In this document: positions 1 to 11,990 of the stretch, piece after piece
Layout: each line of letters opens with the position of its first letter
Numbering within the stretch: position 1 is the first letter of the stretch
From: Arachis hypogaea
Taxonomy: Eukaryota > Streptophyta > Magnoliopsida > Fabales > Fabaceae
Length of the DNA: 64,000 nt
NCBI RefSeq assembly: GCF_003086295.3
Contig: NC_092050.1
Coordinates: 147,814,699 to 147,878,698, forward strand
Reading direction: 5' to 3'
The notes under the pieces: model-generated
Databases searched by the model: none
What the model was told of the DNA's origin: nothing
Seen by the model: the letters and a program-made list of their open reading frames with translations, nothing else
Made by a program: the position numbers and the translations under genes

Positions 1-370
1 GAAGAAGGGAAATAGGGAATCACCATGTGAGAAGCACATGATTTTCGATCGTATGGCTGATTGACACATGGCAGTGTCTACCAAAATGACTTTTTTTTTC
101 TGGAAAAAAGAAAGATATTGTGGTTCAACATATTGTCCATACTCCATAAAACGAATTGCTTGGCACATGCGTGTTACTAATATAAACAAATCAATTTGAT
201 AATTTTTGCAAGTGTACAGGGTCACTAAGTAATAAAAAATTGTAAAATAGTTTTTTTTTTAATTTAAAGTATAAATTCACGTAAGTTTATTATTTATATT
301 ATTCTAGAGTAACTCCTATGCATTCCCTGCTCATAATTTTTTATTTTTAATATTGGGGTGATAACGGTAT
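1..370. other. AT-rich intergenic DNA
   Basis: No coding signal is visible on either strand. There are A and T runs only. The stretch ends at the target-site duplication of the foldback element that follows. Confidence 0.6.
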
Positions 371-1263
371 TTTTTTAAAGGTGAATGTTATCCAACTCCT
401 CTAAAATAATATGTAAGTTATCTTTCATTATGTGTCACATTGTAATTGGTCCTTATCTTAACCATAGTTGGGTTATTTTATAATTTATTATTCTTAAAAT
501 ATCAAAACTCCACTCCCGTTAATTGAAACACATTCCACTCCTCCATTTTTTGTTCATCACTTCATCACCTAGATTCGGTCATTCCAAGCACCGTTGCGTT
601 CAAGAAGCGCCAACATCATCGCCATCTACTGCTCTCCCACACAACCTCTCTTTCCTTAGTGCATAATCCCTTAGTCACATCGTTGAATTCCGTCGCCCAT
701 AACTTGTCCTTCCCAGTATAGCCAGCGCCTCTTTTTGCCACATAATTAATGGTTAATTTTGGTTATTAAATTTTTTTATTAAAAAAATATATTTTTATTT
801 AATTACGTGATGGAACATATATTTATATGTAAAATATAATATAATAAAATAAATCTATTCAAAGTATTTAAAAGTATAATTAAAATTATGAACATACAAA
901 TATAATAATAAAATTTGTACTCCAAACAAATAAACATATTTTTTTATCATACATATATTATTTAAAAAATAAATATATTATTAAAATTAATAACAGAAAT
1001 TTAAAATGATAAAATTTAACTTTCTTACCGTATTTTTATAGTATTTTTATTTTTTTAATTTTTAATTTATTAGTACTTTATTATTTAATTAATAATTAAA
1101 CAAATTATTTTTATGAAAAATTATTTTTTGTATTATATTAGAGAAGAGACCAATATAGCAGTTTAAAAATAAATTGTATAAATATTTAAGAGATAAATAT
1201 GAAATACATACTTAAAATAAATAAAATAGACAAAATAGGAGTACTATTGAGAAATGGAGAATT

Positions 1264-2255
1264 ATTTTTGTCTGTTTTATTTATTTTAGACATGTATTTC
1301 ATATTTATCTCTTAAATATCTATTTATATAATTTACTTTTGTATTTAAAAATTTTAATATTATATATTTTTTATTTAAAAATTATTTTTACATTATTTTT
1401 TAAACTGTTATATTGGTCTCTTCTTTAAGATAATACAAAAAATAATTTATCATGAAGATAATTTATTTAATTATTAATTAAATAATAAAGTACGAATAAA
1501 TTAAAAATTAAAAGAATAAAAAATACTATAAAAAATACTTATAAGGAAGTTAGATTTTATCATTTTAAGCTTGTGTTATTAATTTTAACAATTTATTATT
1601 TTTTAAAATAATTTATGTACGATAAAAAATGTGTTTTTTTTCTGATTTTAATTATACTTTTAAGTACTCTAAATAGAGTTATTATATTATATTTTACATA
1701 TGAATATATGTTCTATCGTGTAATTAAATAAAGATTTGTTTTAATAAAAAAATTTAATAGCCAAACTAAATATTACTTAGGTATGTATTTCATATTTATC
1801 TCTTAAATATTTATATAATTTTTTTTAAACGGTTATATTGGTCTCTTTTCTAATATAATATAAAAAATAATTTTTCATACAAATAATTTGTTTAATTATT
1901 AATTAAATAATAAAGTACTAATAAATTAAAAATTAAAAAATAAAAATACTATAAAAAATACAATAAAAAAGTTAAATTTTATCATTTTAAATTTCTGTTA
2001 TTAATTTTAATAATATATTTATTTTTAAATAATATATGTATGATAAAAAAAATATGTTTATTTGTTTGGAGTACAAATTTTATTATTATATTTGTATGTT
2101 CATAATTTTAATTATACTTTTAAATACTTTGAATAGATTTATTTTATTATATTATATTTTACATATAAATATATGTTCCATCACGTAATTAAATAAAGAT
2201 ATATTTTTTTAATAAAAAATTTAATAACCAAATTAACCATTAATTATGTGGATAA
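1264..2255. repeat. Two tandem copies of the foldback arm
   Basis: The stretch 1264-1770 and the stretch 1780-2255 both match the reverse complement of the single left-arm segment at about 740-1240. Shared landmarks are 'catatttatctcttaaatat', 'ttatattggtctctt' and 'ttaattattaattaaataat'. The right arm therefore carries a duplication of about 500 bp. The 1780-2255 copy is closer to the left arm than the 1264-1770 copy, which has more substitutions. Confidence 0.75.
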
Positions 2256-2719
2256 GTAGTGATCCACGGCAAAAAGAGGCGCTGGCTATACTGGGAAGAG
2301 AGGTTGTGTGGGAGGGCATGGCGATGACGTTGGCACTTCTTGTCAGGAACGCCGACGGTGCTTGGAAGGACCAAATCTAGGTGATGAAGTGATAAACAAA
2401 GAATGGAGGAGTGGAATGTGCTTCAATTAACGGAAGTAGAGCTTTGATATTTTAAGAATAATAAATTATAGGGTAAACTATATTTTTTGTCCCTGAAGTT
2501 TACTAAAAGTTTCAAAAATACCCCTAAGTTTTAATTTGTTTCAATTTTGTCCTTAATGTTTTCGATCTGCATCAATTTTATCCTTATCTTCAAATTTTTT
2601 GGTCAAACTATGGTCAACATTAATTTTTTCCAATAACACCCCTCAAACCCTATTCTCTTTCATCATCATCCCCAAACTCACTCAGCAACAGTCCCATCCG
2701 GCCATCCCTCACTCCCTCT

Positions 2720-3095
2720 ATGATTATCTCTTCTGCCGTGTAGTCTACCTCCAGAACAACTCCTTCTCCAGCCACCTCCCTCCGCCGCTCCTCAACCTCA
2801 CCAACCTAACCTCGCCAACCTCCAGCTACTCAACCTCGCTCACAACCTCTTCTCCGGCACGCTCTTCGGCCACATAACAAACTTTCTCTAGTACCTCGAT
2901 TTGTCATCCCACACATTTTCCGGCGACGTTCCAATGAACTTCTCCTCCAAATCTCAACGCCAGCTCATTAACTTGTCCTACAATGACTTTTTTGGTGGGA
3001 TTTCGGTCACCATCGGAGCTCTAAAGAAGCTCGAGCATCTCTGGCTTGGCTCCAACAACTTCCATGGAACCTTACCTTCAACACTTGCAAACTGA
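2720..3095 (+). pseudogene. Captured LRR receptor-like kinase fragment
   Basis: The translation reads as leucine-rich repeats: VYLQNNSFSSHLPPPLLNL, then in another frame LQLLNLAHNLFSGTLFGHI, then YLDLSSHTFSGDVPMNFSS, LINLSYNDFFGGISVTIGAL and LEHLWLGSNNFHGTLPSTLA. These fit the plant 24-residue LRR consensus and resemble the ectodomain of the At4g36180 type of LRR receptor kinase (from memory). The frame shifts near 2805, at a small local duplication of 'ccaacct', and a stop replaces a codon near 2911, so it cannot encode a full LRR domain. No kinase domain or signal peptide is present. The fragment stops at about 3095, where the purine permease piece begins on the other strand. It is a captured gene piece, not a working gene. 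Confidence 0.85.
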
Positions 3096-3344
3096 AAGAT
3101 ATAACGCCCCATGAGAAGAGAAGGTTGTTGATTCCCAACATGATTCCAACGAAGATGATAAAGGTAGAATCTTTTTGTTGAAATCTTTGAGAACATGCTT
3201 GAAGATATATACGGTACCCACAAAGAGAAGAAAGTAATTGAGAATCAGAAGAGACATGTACCTCTTATTTGTTATGGAGTTTTGATCTGTTGTTGCATGG
3301 AGCTGTTGTTGTGTTTTGTTGTTGTTGATGTTGCCGTTGCCCAT
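3090..3344 (-). pseudogene. Captured purine permease (PUP) fragment
   Basis: Read on the minus strand, 3344 to about 3225 encodes a short polar N-terminus followed by NKRYMSLLILNYFLLFVGTV, matching the first membrane helix of plant purine permeases. A second frame gives SSSMFSKISTK, equivalent to the SSSLLSKFYF stretch of the family. A third gives IIFVGIMLGINNLLFSWGV, equivalent to the conserved FVGxMLGxNNxLFSWG motif. The segment between these motifs, about 60 residues in family members, is missing, so the fragment is internally deleted and frameshifted. PUP proteins carry adenine, cytokinins and related purines across membranes, but this copy lacks most helices and cannot do so. It ends tail to tail with the LRR fragment inside the same Pack-MULE. 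Confidence 0.8.
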
Positions 3345-3924
3345 ATTTTATTTTGCTTCTTCTTCTTAAATGTTGATGGATTCGATTTCAAGTGCTTCGT
3401 AGTACTTGTTGGTTGGAGCCATGGTCAAGGGTCGGTGGTGGAATGCTGGGTCTTGTAATAGAGTCTTCTCCATGAAAGAGAGAAGGAGGATTTGATATAT
3501 ATCACTTGCGGTGGCCGGAGTTGGGGCGCAAACGGCGGTGGGAATGTTGGGTAGTTGTTGCTCTTGATGATGATGAAAGAGAATAGGCTTTGGGGGGTGT
3601 TATTGGAAAAAATTAATGTTGACCATAGTTTGACCAAAAAATTTGAAGATAAGGATAAAATTGATGTAAATCGAAAACATTAAGGATAAAATTGAAACAA
3701 ATTAAAACTTAGGGGTATTTTTGAAACTTTTAATAAACTTCAGGGAGAAAAAATATACTTTATCCTAAATTATAAAATAACCCAACTATGGTTAAGATAA
3801 GGACCAATTACAATGTGACACACATAATGAAGGGTAACTTACATGTTATTTTAGAGGGGGTTGGGTAGCATTCACATTTTTTAAAATATAGATTGTTAGG
3901 GTATTATTCTCAAATGTGAAACCG

Positions 3925-4115
3925 TTTAATTAGAGAAGTAGAAATAGGACTGTCCGATTTATTAGAAGTACAAAAATCAGACCGTCCGATTTGTAGAGGT
4001 ACAGAAATCGGATCGTTCGATTTGTGTTTACACAAATCAGACCATCCGATTTGTGTTAAAAAATAAAAAAATTTCAGGTATAGAAAATCGGACCCTCCGA
4101 TTTATATACTTTTCA
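3925..4115. repeat. Array of short palindromes around 'atcggac..gtccgattt'
   Basis: Within about 190 bp the imperfect palindrome aaatcrgacNgtccgattt or its halves recurs five times (about 3950, 3975, 4008, 4037 and 4090), separated by 20-40 bp of AT-rich DNA. A more decayed version of the same pattern is at 37995-38120. There is no coding potential. Confidence 0.65.
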
Positions 4116-4119
4116 CAAT

Positions 4120-6535
4120 TTTAAAAAATACAAAAAATTATAATGTTAAGATATATCACTATTTTTACTTCCATAACAAAAAAAATTAGCCCCTGCTCAT
4201 TCATCAATTAAAAACATAAATCAATTCTTACGTTTATGACTCTTAAGAAAAGCATGAAGAATGAAAAAACTAAATAATTATATAATTCATTAAATCAAAA
4301 AAATAAAAGAACAGATTGAAATTCAAGAGAATAATTCAAAATGATCAATCTATCTTAACAACTTAGCAAGTTATAGAGAAATAAGAAAACAATAAAGTTT
4401 GTGAGGGTAGAAAATAATTAAGTAAAGCTCCCTATAGTTTTTTATTTATAGGAGACAATAAAAGCTTTCCTTATCTTCAATTTTCATACAAGATAATTTA
4501 TCCAACTCTTTCATTGTTTAAAATCAATTGAATTACACATGAAATTATCTAAATAAATAAGAAGAGTAGATACCAACTTAAATGCTCACTAGCTATTTTT
4601 TAAAATGTCTATAATTTAGAATAATTTATTACATTATTAAACAATATTATCTATTACAGGCTTTCAGTATAAATTAAAAAGTGAATGGCAATGAGTTATA
4701 AAAAAAAATAGGAAGTGGTATAGTTATTAGAAAATAACTTGTTTTTGTTAAAATATATAATTTATTTAAAAACTTTTTAAGAATCGTTAATATGATTAAT
4801 AAGTTATTTTTTAAAATTTCATTAATTCATATAAAATATAAAATATAAAAATTTGTTTAAAAGTACAATATTTCTTATTCAGTAAAAAAAATATATAAAA
4901 ATAATGAACCATAATCAAAAGCTCAACCAAGCAACAAGTATTATTACTTGCGTGTAAATTAACAATAAATTTATAATTAACTATTGATGATACGATAAGG
5001 ATTTTCGTTTATGAAAAAATAATTGGGATGTAACTGCATACACTGATTTTGATTTATTTTTTTTATTCCCGCAAATTAGAATCTTGAAGCCAGCCAGCCA
5101 ACTTATTATGAAGAATAATATACATTATTACTGGTCCTTCGGAATAATAATAAATAAATAAGCTCCAATAATTGTAGTCCATGAAAAGTATATATACAAA
5201 AATAGATAAAGATGGAATGTATGAAGATACGTGTCATTCTAAATTGCAATGACGTTGTTTTCTAATAGATAGATATATTGATATAAATAAATATCTAATA
5301 AGTGGAATTCCAATAATGCAGCACTTGAAATGCGAGACAAGAGTAGAGCTCCAAGTAATGAATTAATTTGTGGCGTGTCCAATTCTGTTCTACATAACTA
5401 TTATTTGAATAAATAATGCTGAGTATGCATAGTGAAAAAATATGTTTTATCAAACAATAATATACTTCAACTCGAGGAGTACTGGAGTAGTGGTACTAGT
5501 TGGAAGGAACTTATTCTCTACTTTTAATGTTATTTGTTGCTTTTTATAGAATTCATTTTCGTTGCCAATTGATTTACGAATTTTATTATTAGAAATTTGG
5601 CTAATGTAGCTCAAAAATTTATAATTCATTCTTTTAACAAGTGTTTTTTATAAACATTTTTTAAATGTTATTATAAACTCAAAACAAATGAAAGAGAATG
5701 AGACGAGCTTATTACTTGACGAATTCAATAATTGTAAAATTATTTGACTTCGATTGATACTACTACCGTGATTAACCTGAATTGGAATTCCAAAAATCGT
5801 ACACAAAAAATAATGACAATTATTATAATTAAGTTGCATTTGTGTCATCGCCGTTATCCTCTCATCATGTTTTTGTCAATCTCTTTCTCACTAACAATAA
5901 TGTTTTTATCTATTGTAAGTTCATTCTTGACATTATGTGTTGTATTCATTGTCTTGAGAAAATCATGTTCAAATTTATTTCATTTTGTGTGTTGGATATA
6001 TATATACTAATCCTCTTCGGACTATTCTTATAATTGAGTTCAAATACTGCCACGTGCTAGTATGCTGCTTCACATAAAAAGCCATTCAAAATTTCAAATG
6101 CTAGCTAATGATTAGAAAACATAACACTTTTTCCCCTTGTCATTTTTGTGTTTATTATTATGTGATCATGAACGATTCAAGTTCAAGGGTTACTTGGTGG
6201 AACTCTTTATTAAGGAGGCTTAAATTTTCTCCGAATGCGTACTTACGAAAATGGAAATATTTTGTAATAAAAAAATTTGGATTAGTTTGAATAAATAATT
6301 TAATTAAAATACAAGAATTTATATTAAAAAATAACTTATAAATTATTTTATGTTTAAATTTTTATTATAAAAATATTTATTTTAAAATTATTTTAATAAA
6401 TAGAAATGATAAATAGTTTTTGAGAAGAAAAGAAGTTAAATTTTTTTATTTTTTCAAAAGTTTTAAACAATTTTTTAAAAAGTTAAAAGTATATTTAAAA
6501 AATTGTACCAAACAACGTTAATGTGACTTTTCATA
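4120..6535. other. AT-rich intergenic DNA, no gene seen
   Basis: I see no conserved protein similarity, no splice-flanked open frames and no structured RNA in this stretch. Short open frames at 5744-6033 and 6108-6290 are low in complexity and match nothing I recognise. Confidence 0.5.
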
Positions 6536-6539
6536 AGTC

Positions 6540-6657
6540 AAAAATTACTCTTAGTAAAAAATAATCAGAATTTATTCTATTTAATATTTACTAATTATTG
6601 TAACAATTAATAAATACTAAATAAAGTAAATTTTAACTTTTTTTTTTCTCCCTAATA
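6540..6657. repeat. MITE fragment with the palindromic core 'ttaatatttactaattattg'
   Basis: The core tttaatatttactaattatt faces aacaattaataaatactaaa, and the right end reads tctccctaatatt. The same core and the same type of end (aatgttagggaaac, inverted) occur at 16270-16420, so both are copies of one small foldback element. Confidence 0.55.
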
Positions 6658-6858
6658 TTATAAAAAAAGTCTGACATTCAAGTGAGTCTAGGTTCGAGAA
6701 GTATAGAAATTAGGATTAAAATGTCATATTTTAGATGCGAGGTATTACCCCTTATTTTGTGCGGGTAAATTTAAAGAAATTCATGTGATCTTATTTTAAA
6801 TACCTCTTATTTTGTGTGAGTAAATTTAAAGAGAGTCATGTAATCTTATTTTAAATAG

Positions 6859-8000
6859 GCAGTCTATGGGTAGAAGTAGTCAAGTGCGATGAAATAACGA
6901 AGTCTGTCTTGTCATTCAGTGCTGACCGCGTGTTAGTTGATACTTGTGTATTTGACGTAATTAAGGAATGGGTGCATATCACTGTAGGCGCTAGTGGCTT
7001 CGATGAGTTCGTAAAGGAGGTGAGACGTGAGATATATGAAAAAAATGCTTGATAGAAGGTGCAATCGTAAAGCCAACGTGCGAAAGTTCTAGTTCACATG
7101 CTGGAGGTATGGTGGCAGCGTGGAATTCGGCGGCTGAGTTAATCATAGCACGAAATTAAGAAGGTGATGAAGATAAGGGTAGAATGGTAACACCAGATAT
7201 TTTTTGAAAGAATGCAATAAATATCAATTTTATCCGCATCAATTGCAATTGATAACGGATTCTGCCAAAATTAAAGATATTAATGGAGAGGCTGATTGTG
7301 AGGGATTTGATGATAGTGCGGATACAGAGTTGGAAAGAACGATAACATACTTTTGTTTTGATAAGGGGAGTGGGTCCAATAAGCTTGAGGAAGGGATCCA
7401 AGGGGGAAAGAATCAGGGCAGGGTTTTAAAAAATTGGAAGCCCACAAATGACCCTATAATGTTGCGCTCCTACTGAGCCATGAAACAGGTGGGCCTGTGC
7501 AACATACCCAAGAAGAGATTATATGGGAGCACGAGCAGACACAATGCCAGCGCGCCAGGGAAGGTGGGCCGGGTCAGGGGATCTTCACGAAATCCGGTTT
7601 GGGAGAAGGACAACACCAGCGCGCCAGGAATTGTGGGCTGGGTCAGAGGCTCATCATGGGGTCTGATTCGGGGCGGGTGGGTCCCTTTTTGAGAGACGAA
7701 TTGCAGCACGGGAAGGATGGAACCCTGCAATCACCGCTGCTCGTCCATCGCACTGATCCCAAGATGTGCGAACCCCTCTCCATTGCGTAGCGTGGACTTG
7801 CAACGAGAGGGAAATGATTGGAGATGCCAGACGGAAGCCAGGCACGGGGTTCTTGCAGCGTGGTTGTCGACAGTGTGGCGGGACCGAACAACGTGGATGG
7901 GCATGACCAAAGGCCGGAAGCGGAGGGGTTGGTTGAAATAACAATAGACCGAGCAAACTAAGGGGGCAAAAGGAAGCAACTACAGGAAAGAGAGAAGAAT
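6859..8000 (+). pseudogene. LINE ORF1 remnant (DUF4283-type, 5' end missing)
   Basis: The first bases translate as WVEVVKCDEITKSVLSFS, then VFDVIKEWVHITVG and FDEFVKEVRREIY, which matches the end of the DUF4283 region found in ORF1 of plant L1 elements and in related zinc-knuckle proteins. The N-terminal half is absent because the element is truncated here. Downstream frames (7204-7476 and on) are polar and interrupted. A direct duplication of about 75 bp period lies at 7540-7660, marked by 'ccagcgcgccagg' twice. ORF1 proteins bind element RNA; this copy is dead. Confidence 0.7.
7540..7660. repeat. Direct duplication of about 75 bp period inside LINE ORF1
   Basis: Two copies of 'ccagcgcgccaggaa' followed by 'gtgggc.gggtcag' begin near 7549 and 7618. 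The second copy has several changes. This reflects local duplication in the element rather than a separate repeat family. Confidence 0.6.
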
Positions 8001-8341
8001 GTGATGGAAGTAGCGGGCGAAGACGAAGATGTGAGGCCTGAAAAGGTCAAAGTCCAGGTTACAGATGATGTTGTGTCCGAAATAGAAGCAAAAGATACAA
8101 ATCAAAATGCTAATAAGAGGATTACACAGGAACGACATATGACCAAAAACAAGGAAACCTAGAAGTTAGCAGTGGAATCTGGTGCAGTTTTCTATGACAA
8201 AGAAGAAGGCATAATGGCGATTTTATAAAGTTAGAATGACGCAATTGCGGCAAAAAATAAAGTTGGCAAAACAAAAAGAGAAAGCCAGGAGGAGCAGGCC
8301 CAAACAACATACCAAGGTGAGTAAAAATTTTTGTAAATAAT

Positions 8342-11300
8342 TTATGGTTGTTAGAATATTAGAGGACTAAGGGGGGATGGCAAGTTAAGTATGGTAAAAG
8401 AGTTGAAGAAAAATATAGGTTGAATATACTATGTTTGATTGAAACTAAGAGGGAGGTGGTGACTAAGTTTGATGTAGTACGATTATGGGGTTGTGACACA
8501 GTAGATTGGGATTATCTGGAATCAATAGGTGCTTTCGGTGGGTTATTGTTAATGTGGGATGATTTGTTGTTCAAATGGTCGAACTGTTATAAAGGAGATG
8601 GTTGACTATGTGTTGAAGGTGTGTTGATAAAAAATAACTTTAACTGTGCATTTTGTTTGGTGTATGGAGCACATGTGCGGAGTGAGAAAATGGTGATATG
8701 GGAGAAGTTGAGCTACATTATATGTTTATGTCAAGTTCCGTTTTGTTTTATGGGAGACTATAATGAAATACTAAAGTTGGAGGAAAGGAAGGGCGTGGTT
8801 AGTTTACCGGCATCTGCGGAATAATTTAAGGAATGGGTGCAAGATTTACAGCTAGTGGATTTGCCGCTAACTGATCGGAAGTTCACATGGTTTAGAGGCT
8901 GATCATGTAGCCGCATTGATATGATTCTCGTAAGTGTGGAGTGGCTTGAGGAGTTTCCAGATACTCGGTTGAAAAGGGGTCCTAGAGGCCTATCAGATTA
9001 TTTCCCGTTGTTATTAGAAGATATAAGGCTGAGTGTAGGTCCAAGACCTTTTCGAAGCCTGGATTCCTGGTTTACACATGAAGGGTTTCTGAGGATGGTG
9101 AATGATGAATGGAGGAATTTGGCTGAGGATCAGTTCACTAATAAGCTGAAGGCCTTGACGATACCGCTGAGGAGATGGTATAAGGATCATTTTGGAGACG
9201 TGGACAACAGGATAAAGAAGTTTGAGAAAAAGATTAAGAAGATTGATGATATGGTAAGTGCTGGTAGTTATGATGGAACAGTGGAGGCTAGATAGAAGGC
9301 TCTTGTGACTTGTTGTGCGAAGTGGTATGCCAGAAAGGAGATTCATTGAAAACAGATGTCTCGATCCAAACATGCTAGTGATATGGACAAGAACACTAGA
9401 TACTTTTATAACCTAGCATCGGCTAGAAGGAGGAACAATAGAATCGATTCTCTGGTAATTAATGGCAGACTAGTGGGGAACCAATCTAGAATAAAGGTTG
9501 CAATTACATGATTTTACAAAGATCTGTATCGGCAGGAATTGGCTCCTACAGTTGGTATCCGTGATGGGTTAGTAAAGCGGATTGATGAAGAAGAGGCAGC
9601 AGTGTTAGAGGTGATGCCATGGCCTGAGGAAATATAAGAGGCGGTTTGGGATTGTGAGTCTAGTAAAGGACCAGGTAGCGATGGCTACAATATGAACTTC
9701 ATAAAGAAATGTTGGAGTGAGATTGGTCAAGAATTTACTGCAGCTGTGTTGGGGTTTTTTCAAAGTGCGAAACTACCAACGGATGCTAATGTAACATGGG
9801 TGGCGCTAGCTCCAAAATTTGTGGGCGCCAAGAAAATCAAAGACCTCAAGCCAATTAGCATGGTTGGCTGTGTCTATAAGGTGATATCCAAAGTATTGGT
9901 GAGAAGAATGCACGTGGTGATGTCATGCTTAGTAGCGGAGACTCAATCGACATTTGTGAAGGGGCGCAAATACATGACGGTGCTCTCATTGCGTGTGAGA
10001 CAGTCCGATAGCTGAAGTTGCGCAAGAAGCAGGCGGCAACTATCAAGTTGGACTTTCAGAAAGCTTACGACATGGTGAGATGGAGCTTTGTGGATATTGT
10101 GCTACAAAAGCTGTGTTTTGGTCTTAGATGGAGGACATGGGTGAAGAAATGTGTGACTACAGCATCTATGTCGACGTTGATTAATGGGTCACCAACCAAG
10201 CCGTTCAGGATGGAGAGAGGACTGAGACAAGGAGATACTCTTTCTCCCTTCTTGTTTGTTTTTGTTGTCGACATCTTGCACAGGATGGTGGGTGAGACAG
10301 TTAGAAATTGACACATCTCTCCACTGCTGGTGGGAAGGGACAACATAGAGCTGTCGCACCTCCAATTTGCAGACAACACAATCTTATTTTGCCCTCAGAA
10401 AACGAAGACACTAGTGAATTATAAGAGATTACTACGTTGCTTTGAGTTGATGTCTAGCCTAAGCATTAACTTTGATAAGTTAAGCTTGATCTCAGTTAAC
10501 TGTGAATAAGAATGGGTGATGAATATGTGTGATTTGTTGGATTGTGCTGAAGCTACTTTACCTGTCAGGTACATAGGAATCTCCCTTGGTGAAAACCCTC
10601 GGTTGGCGAAGACCTGGAAACCGATCATTGACAAGGTGGAAGAAAATCTTAGCTTATGGAAAGCAAAGTCACTTAACAAAGCTGGTAAGTTGGTGCTCAT
10701 AAAGTCTGTTCTTAATAGCTTGCTGGTGTACTACTTAAGCTTGTATATATGCCGAAGGCGGTTGTAGAAAAGATAATTGGGCTACAGATAAGGTTTTTGT
10801 GGAGTAAAGATGATGGGAACAACGGTATACCACTTGTGAAATGGGAGATGGTGCAAGCTCCGAAAAAGTTGGGTGGTCTAGGAATGGGGGATGCTTTAAT
10901 CAAAAATGCGTCGCTTCTGTTCAAGTGGTTGTGACGCTTTTCGAAGGAAGATTGCCCGTTGTGGAAGAAGGTTATATGTTTGTGTAATCAATTGAACCCA
11001 ACTTTAATGTTGTCAAAACAGCCATTACCATCAAGAGGTGGCCTGTGGAAAGATATTTGTCAACTTAATATTACAGAGCAACAGACAAGAGATATGATAA
11101 TCAGTGGTTTGTCTTTGGAGGTGGGAAATGGCAGACGGATTTGATTTTGGGAAGATGATTGGTTACTAAGTGGCTCTTTGAAAGATAGTTTTCTGAGACT
11201 CTTCTCTATTTCAAATCAACAAGGATCTGTCATAGGGGACTATGGGTTCTGGGATGGGTTTGAGTGGGTATGAAACTTTCAGTGGAGAAGAGAATTATTC

Positions 11301-11990
11301 CAATAGGAGCTAGAGTTGCTTAATCAACTTCATGACCGACTACGACTAGCCAAACTATCATCTGATAGAGAGGATACAGTTGTATGGAAATTTGACAGAA
11401 CAAGTATTTTTTTTCACTAATTCTTTTGTGTAGGTGTTGCAGAAAGAGACTCTCTCGGAGGACATCACAAGCTACAGTTTCACTAGTAGCATATGGAGAG
11501 GATTGGTTCCTCCAAGAGTTGAACTATTTGCATGGTTTGTCTTAGTAGGCAGGGTCAACACTAAAGAGAGGTTGAGTAGACTAAAAATCTTACATCATAG
11601 CGATAACATCTGTGTTTTATGCAAAAAGAAAATAGAATTTGTGCATCATTTATTTATTGGATGTGAGCTTACATGGCAGGTGTGGTGCGCTTAGTTGTTG
11701 TGTGCTGATAGAGCTTGGTCTATTCTGGAGTCTGTCAAAGAGCTGTTTGAGAGCTGGATTGAAGTGTCTGGTCATAATACTAAGCAAAGGAAGTGGCTGG
11801 TAGGGTTCTTTGCGATTATTTGAAACATTTGGATGGAATGAAATAGCAGAGTATTCCAGAGCTGTGAGATAGGTGTTGATGGGATCAAGAATAGGTCGTT
11901 TTTTAGTTACAAGGAATGGTGTCGGGTTTATCCGTTTGGTCGTTGATGGCAATGCCGGAGATGACAACGGATATTGCACGATGATTTTTG
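8342..11990 (+). pseudogene. LINE ORF2 remnant: endonuclease, reverse transcriptase, zf-RVT
   Basis: Domain order is visible across several stops. The endonuclease occupies about 8345-9000, with NILCLIETKRE, CFMGDYNEIL and DRKFTWFRG motifs of the exonuclease-endonuclease-phosphatase fold. The reverse transcriptase runs from about 9600 to 10770, with SSKGPGSDG, KDLKPISMVGCVYKVISKVL, KLDFQKAYDMVRW and RGLRQGDTLSPFLFV. At 10366-10377 the catalytic FADD box reads FADN, so one metal-binding aspartate is lost. A zf-RVT region follows (about 11480-11690, CVLCKKKIEFVHHLFIGC). In-frame stops near 8604, 8822, 9293, 9637 and 10013 confirm inactivity. In a working element this protein nicks the target and copies element RNA into it. 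Confidence 0.9.

Larger units (their letters stand above)
2471..3765. mobile_element. Pack-MULE carrying two host gene fragments
   Basis: Terminal inverted repeats of about 200 bp (2471-2673 and 3562-3765) are about 95% identical; they begin gggtaaactatatttttt on the left and ggataaagtatatttttt in reverse on the right. The flanks share the 9-bp direct repeat taaattata (2462-2470 and 3766-3774), typical of Mutator insertion. No transposase is encoded. The interior holds a piece of an LRR receptor kinase gene on the plus strand and a piece of a purine permease gene on the minus strand. The element sits in the right arm of the foldback element 380-3876 and so inserted after it. Confidence 0.9.
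380..3876. mobile_element. Mutator-type foldback element with another element nested in its right arm
   Basis: The two ends are inverted repeats: the left end begins ggtgaatgttatccaact and the reverse complement of the right end reads tgtgaatgctacccaacc. Similarity continues inward for most of the left half, so the original element was a giant hairpin. Both flanks carry the 9-bp sequence ttttttaaa (371-379 and 3877-3885), which is the duplication length made by Mutator transposases. The left arm (about 380-1240) pairs with 1264-2470 plus 3774-3876. The right arm is interrupted at 2471-3765 by a second element. No transposase is encoded. A short GC-richer stretch (about 540-720, repeated inverted at about 2270-2440) is not recognised. 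Confidence 0.85.

Noticed and set aside
3425..3637. Open frame of 70 residues starting MVKLWSTLIF, similar to the start of the frame at 2599
   Set aside because: The shared part is the terminal inverted repeat of the Pack-MULE read from either end, not a protein.
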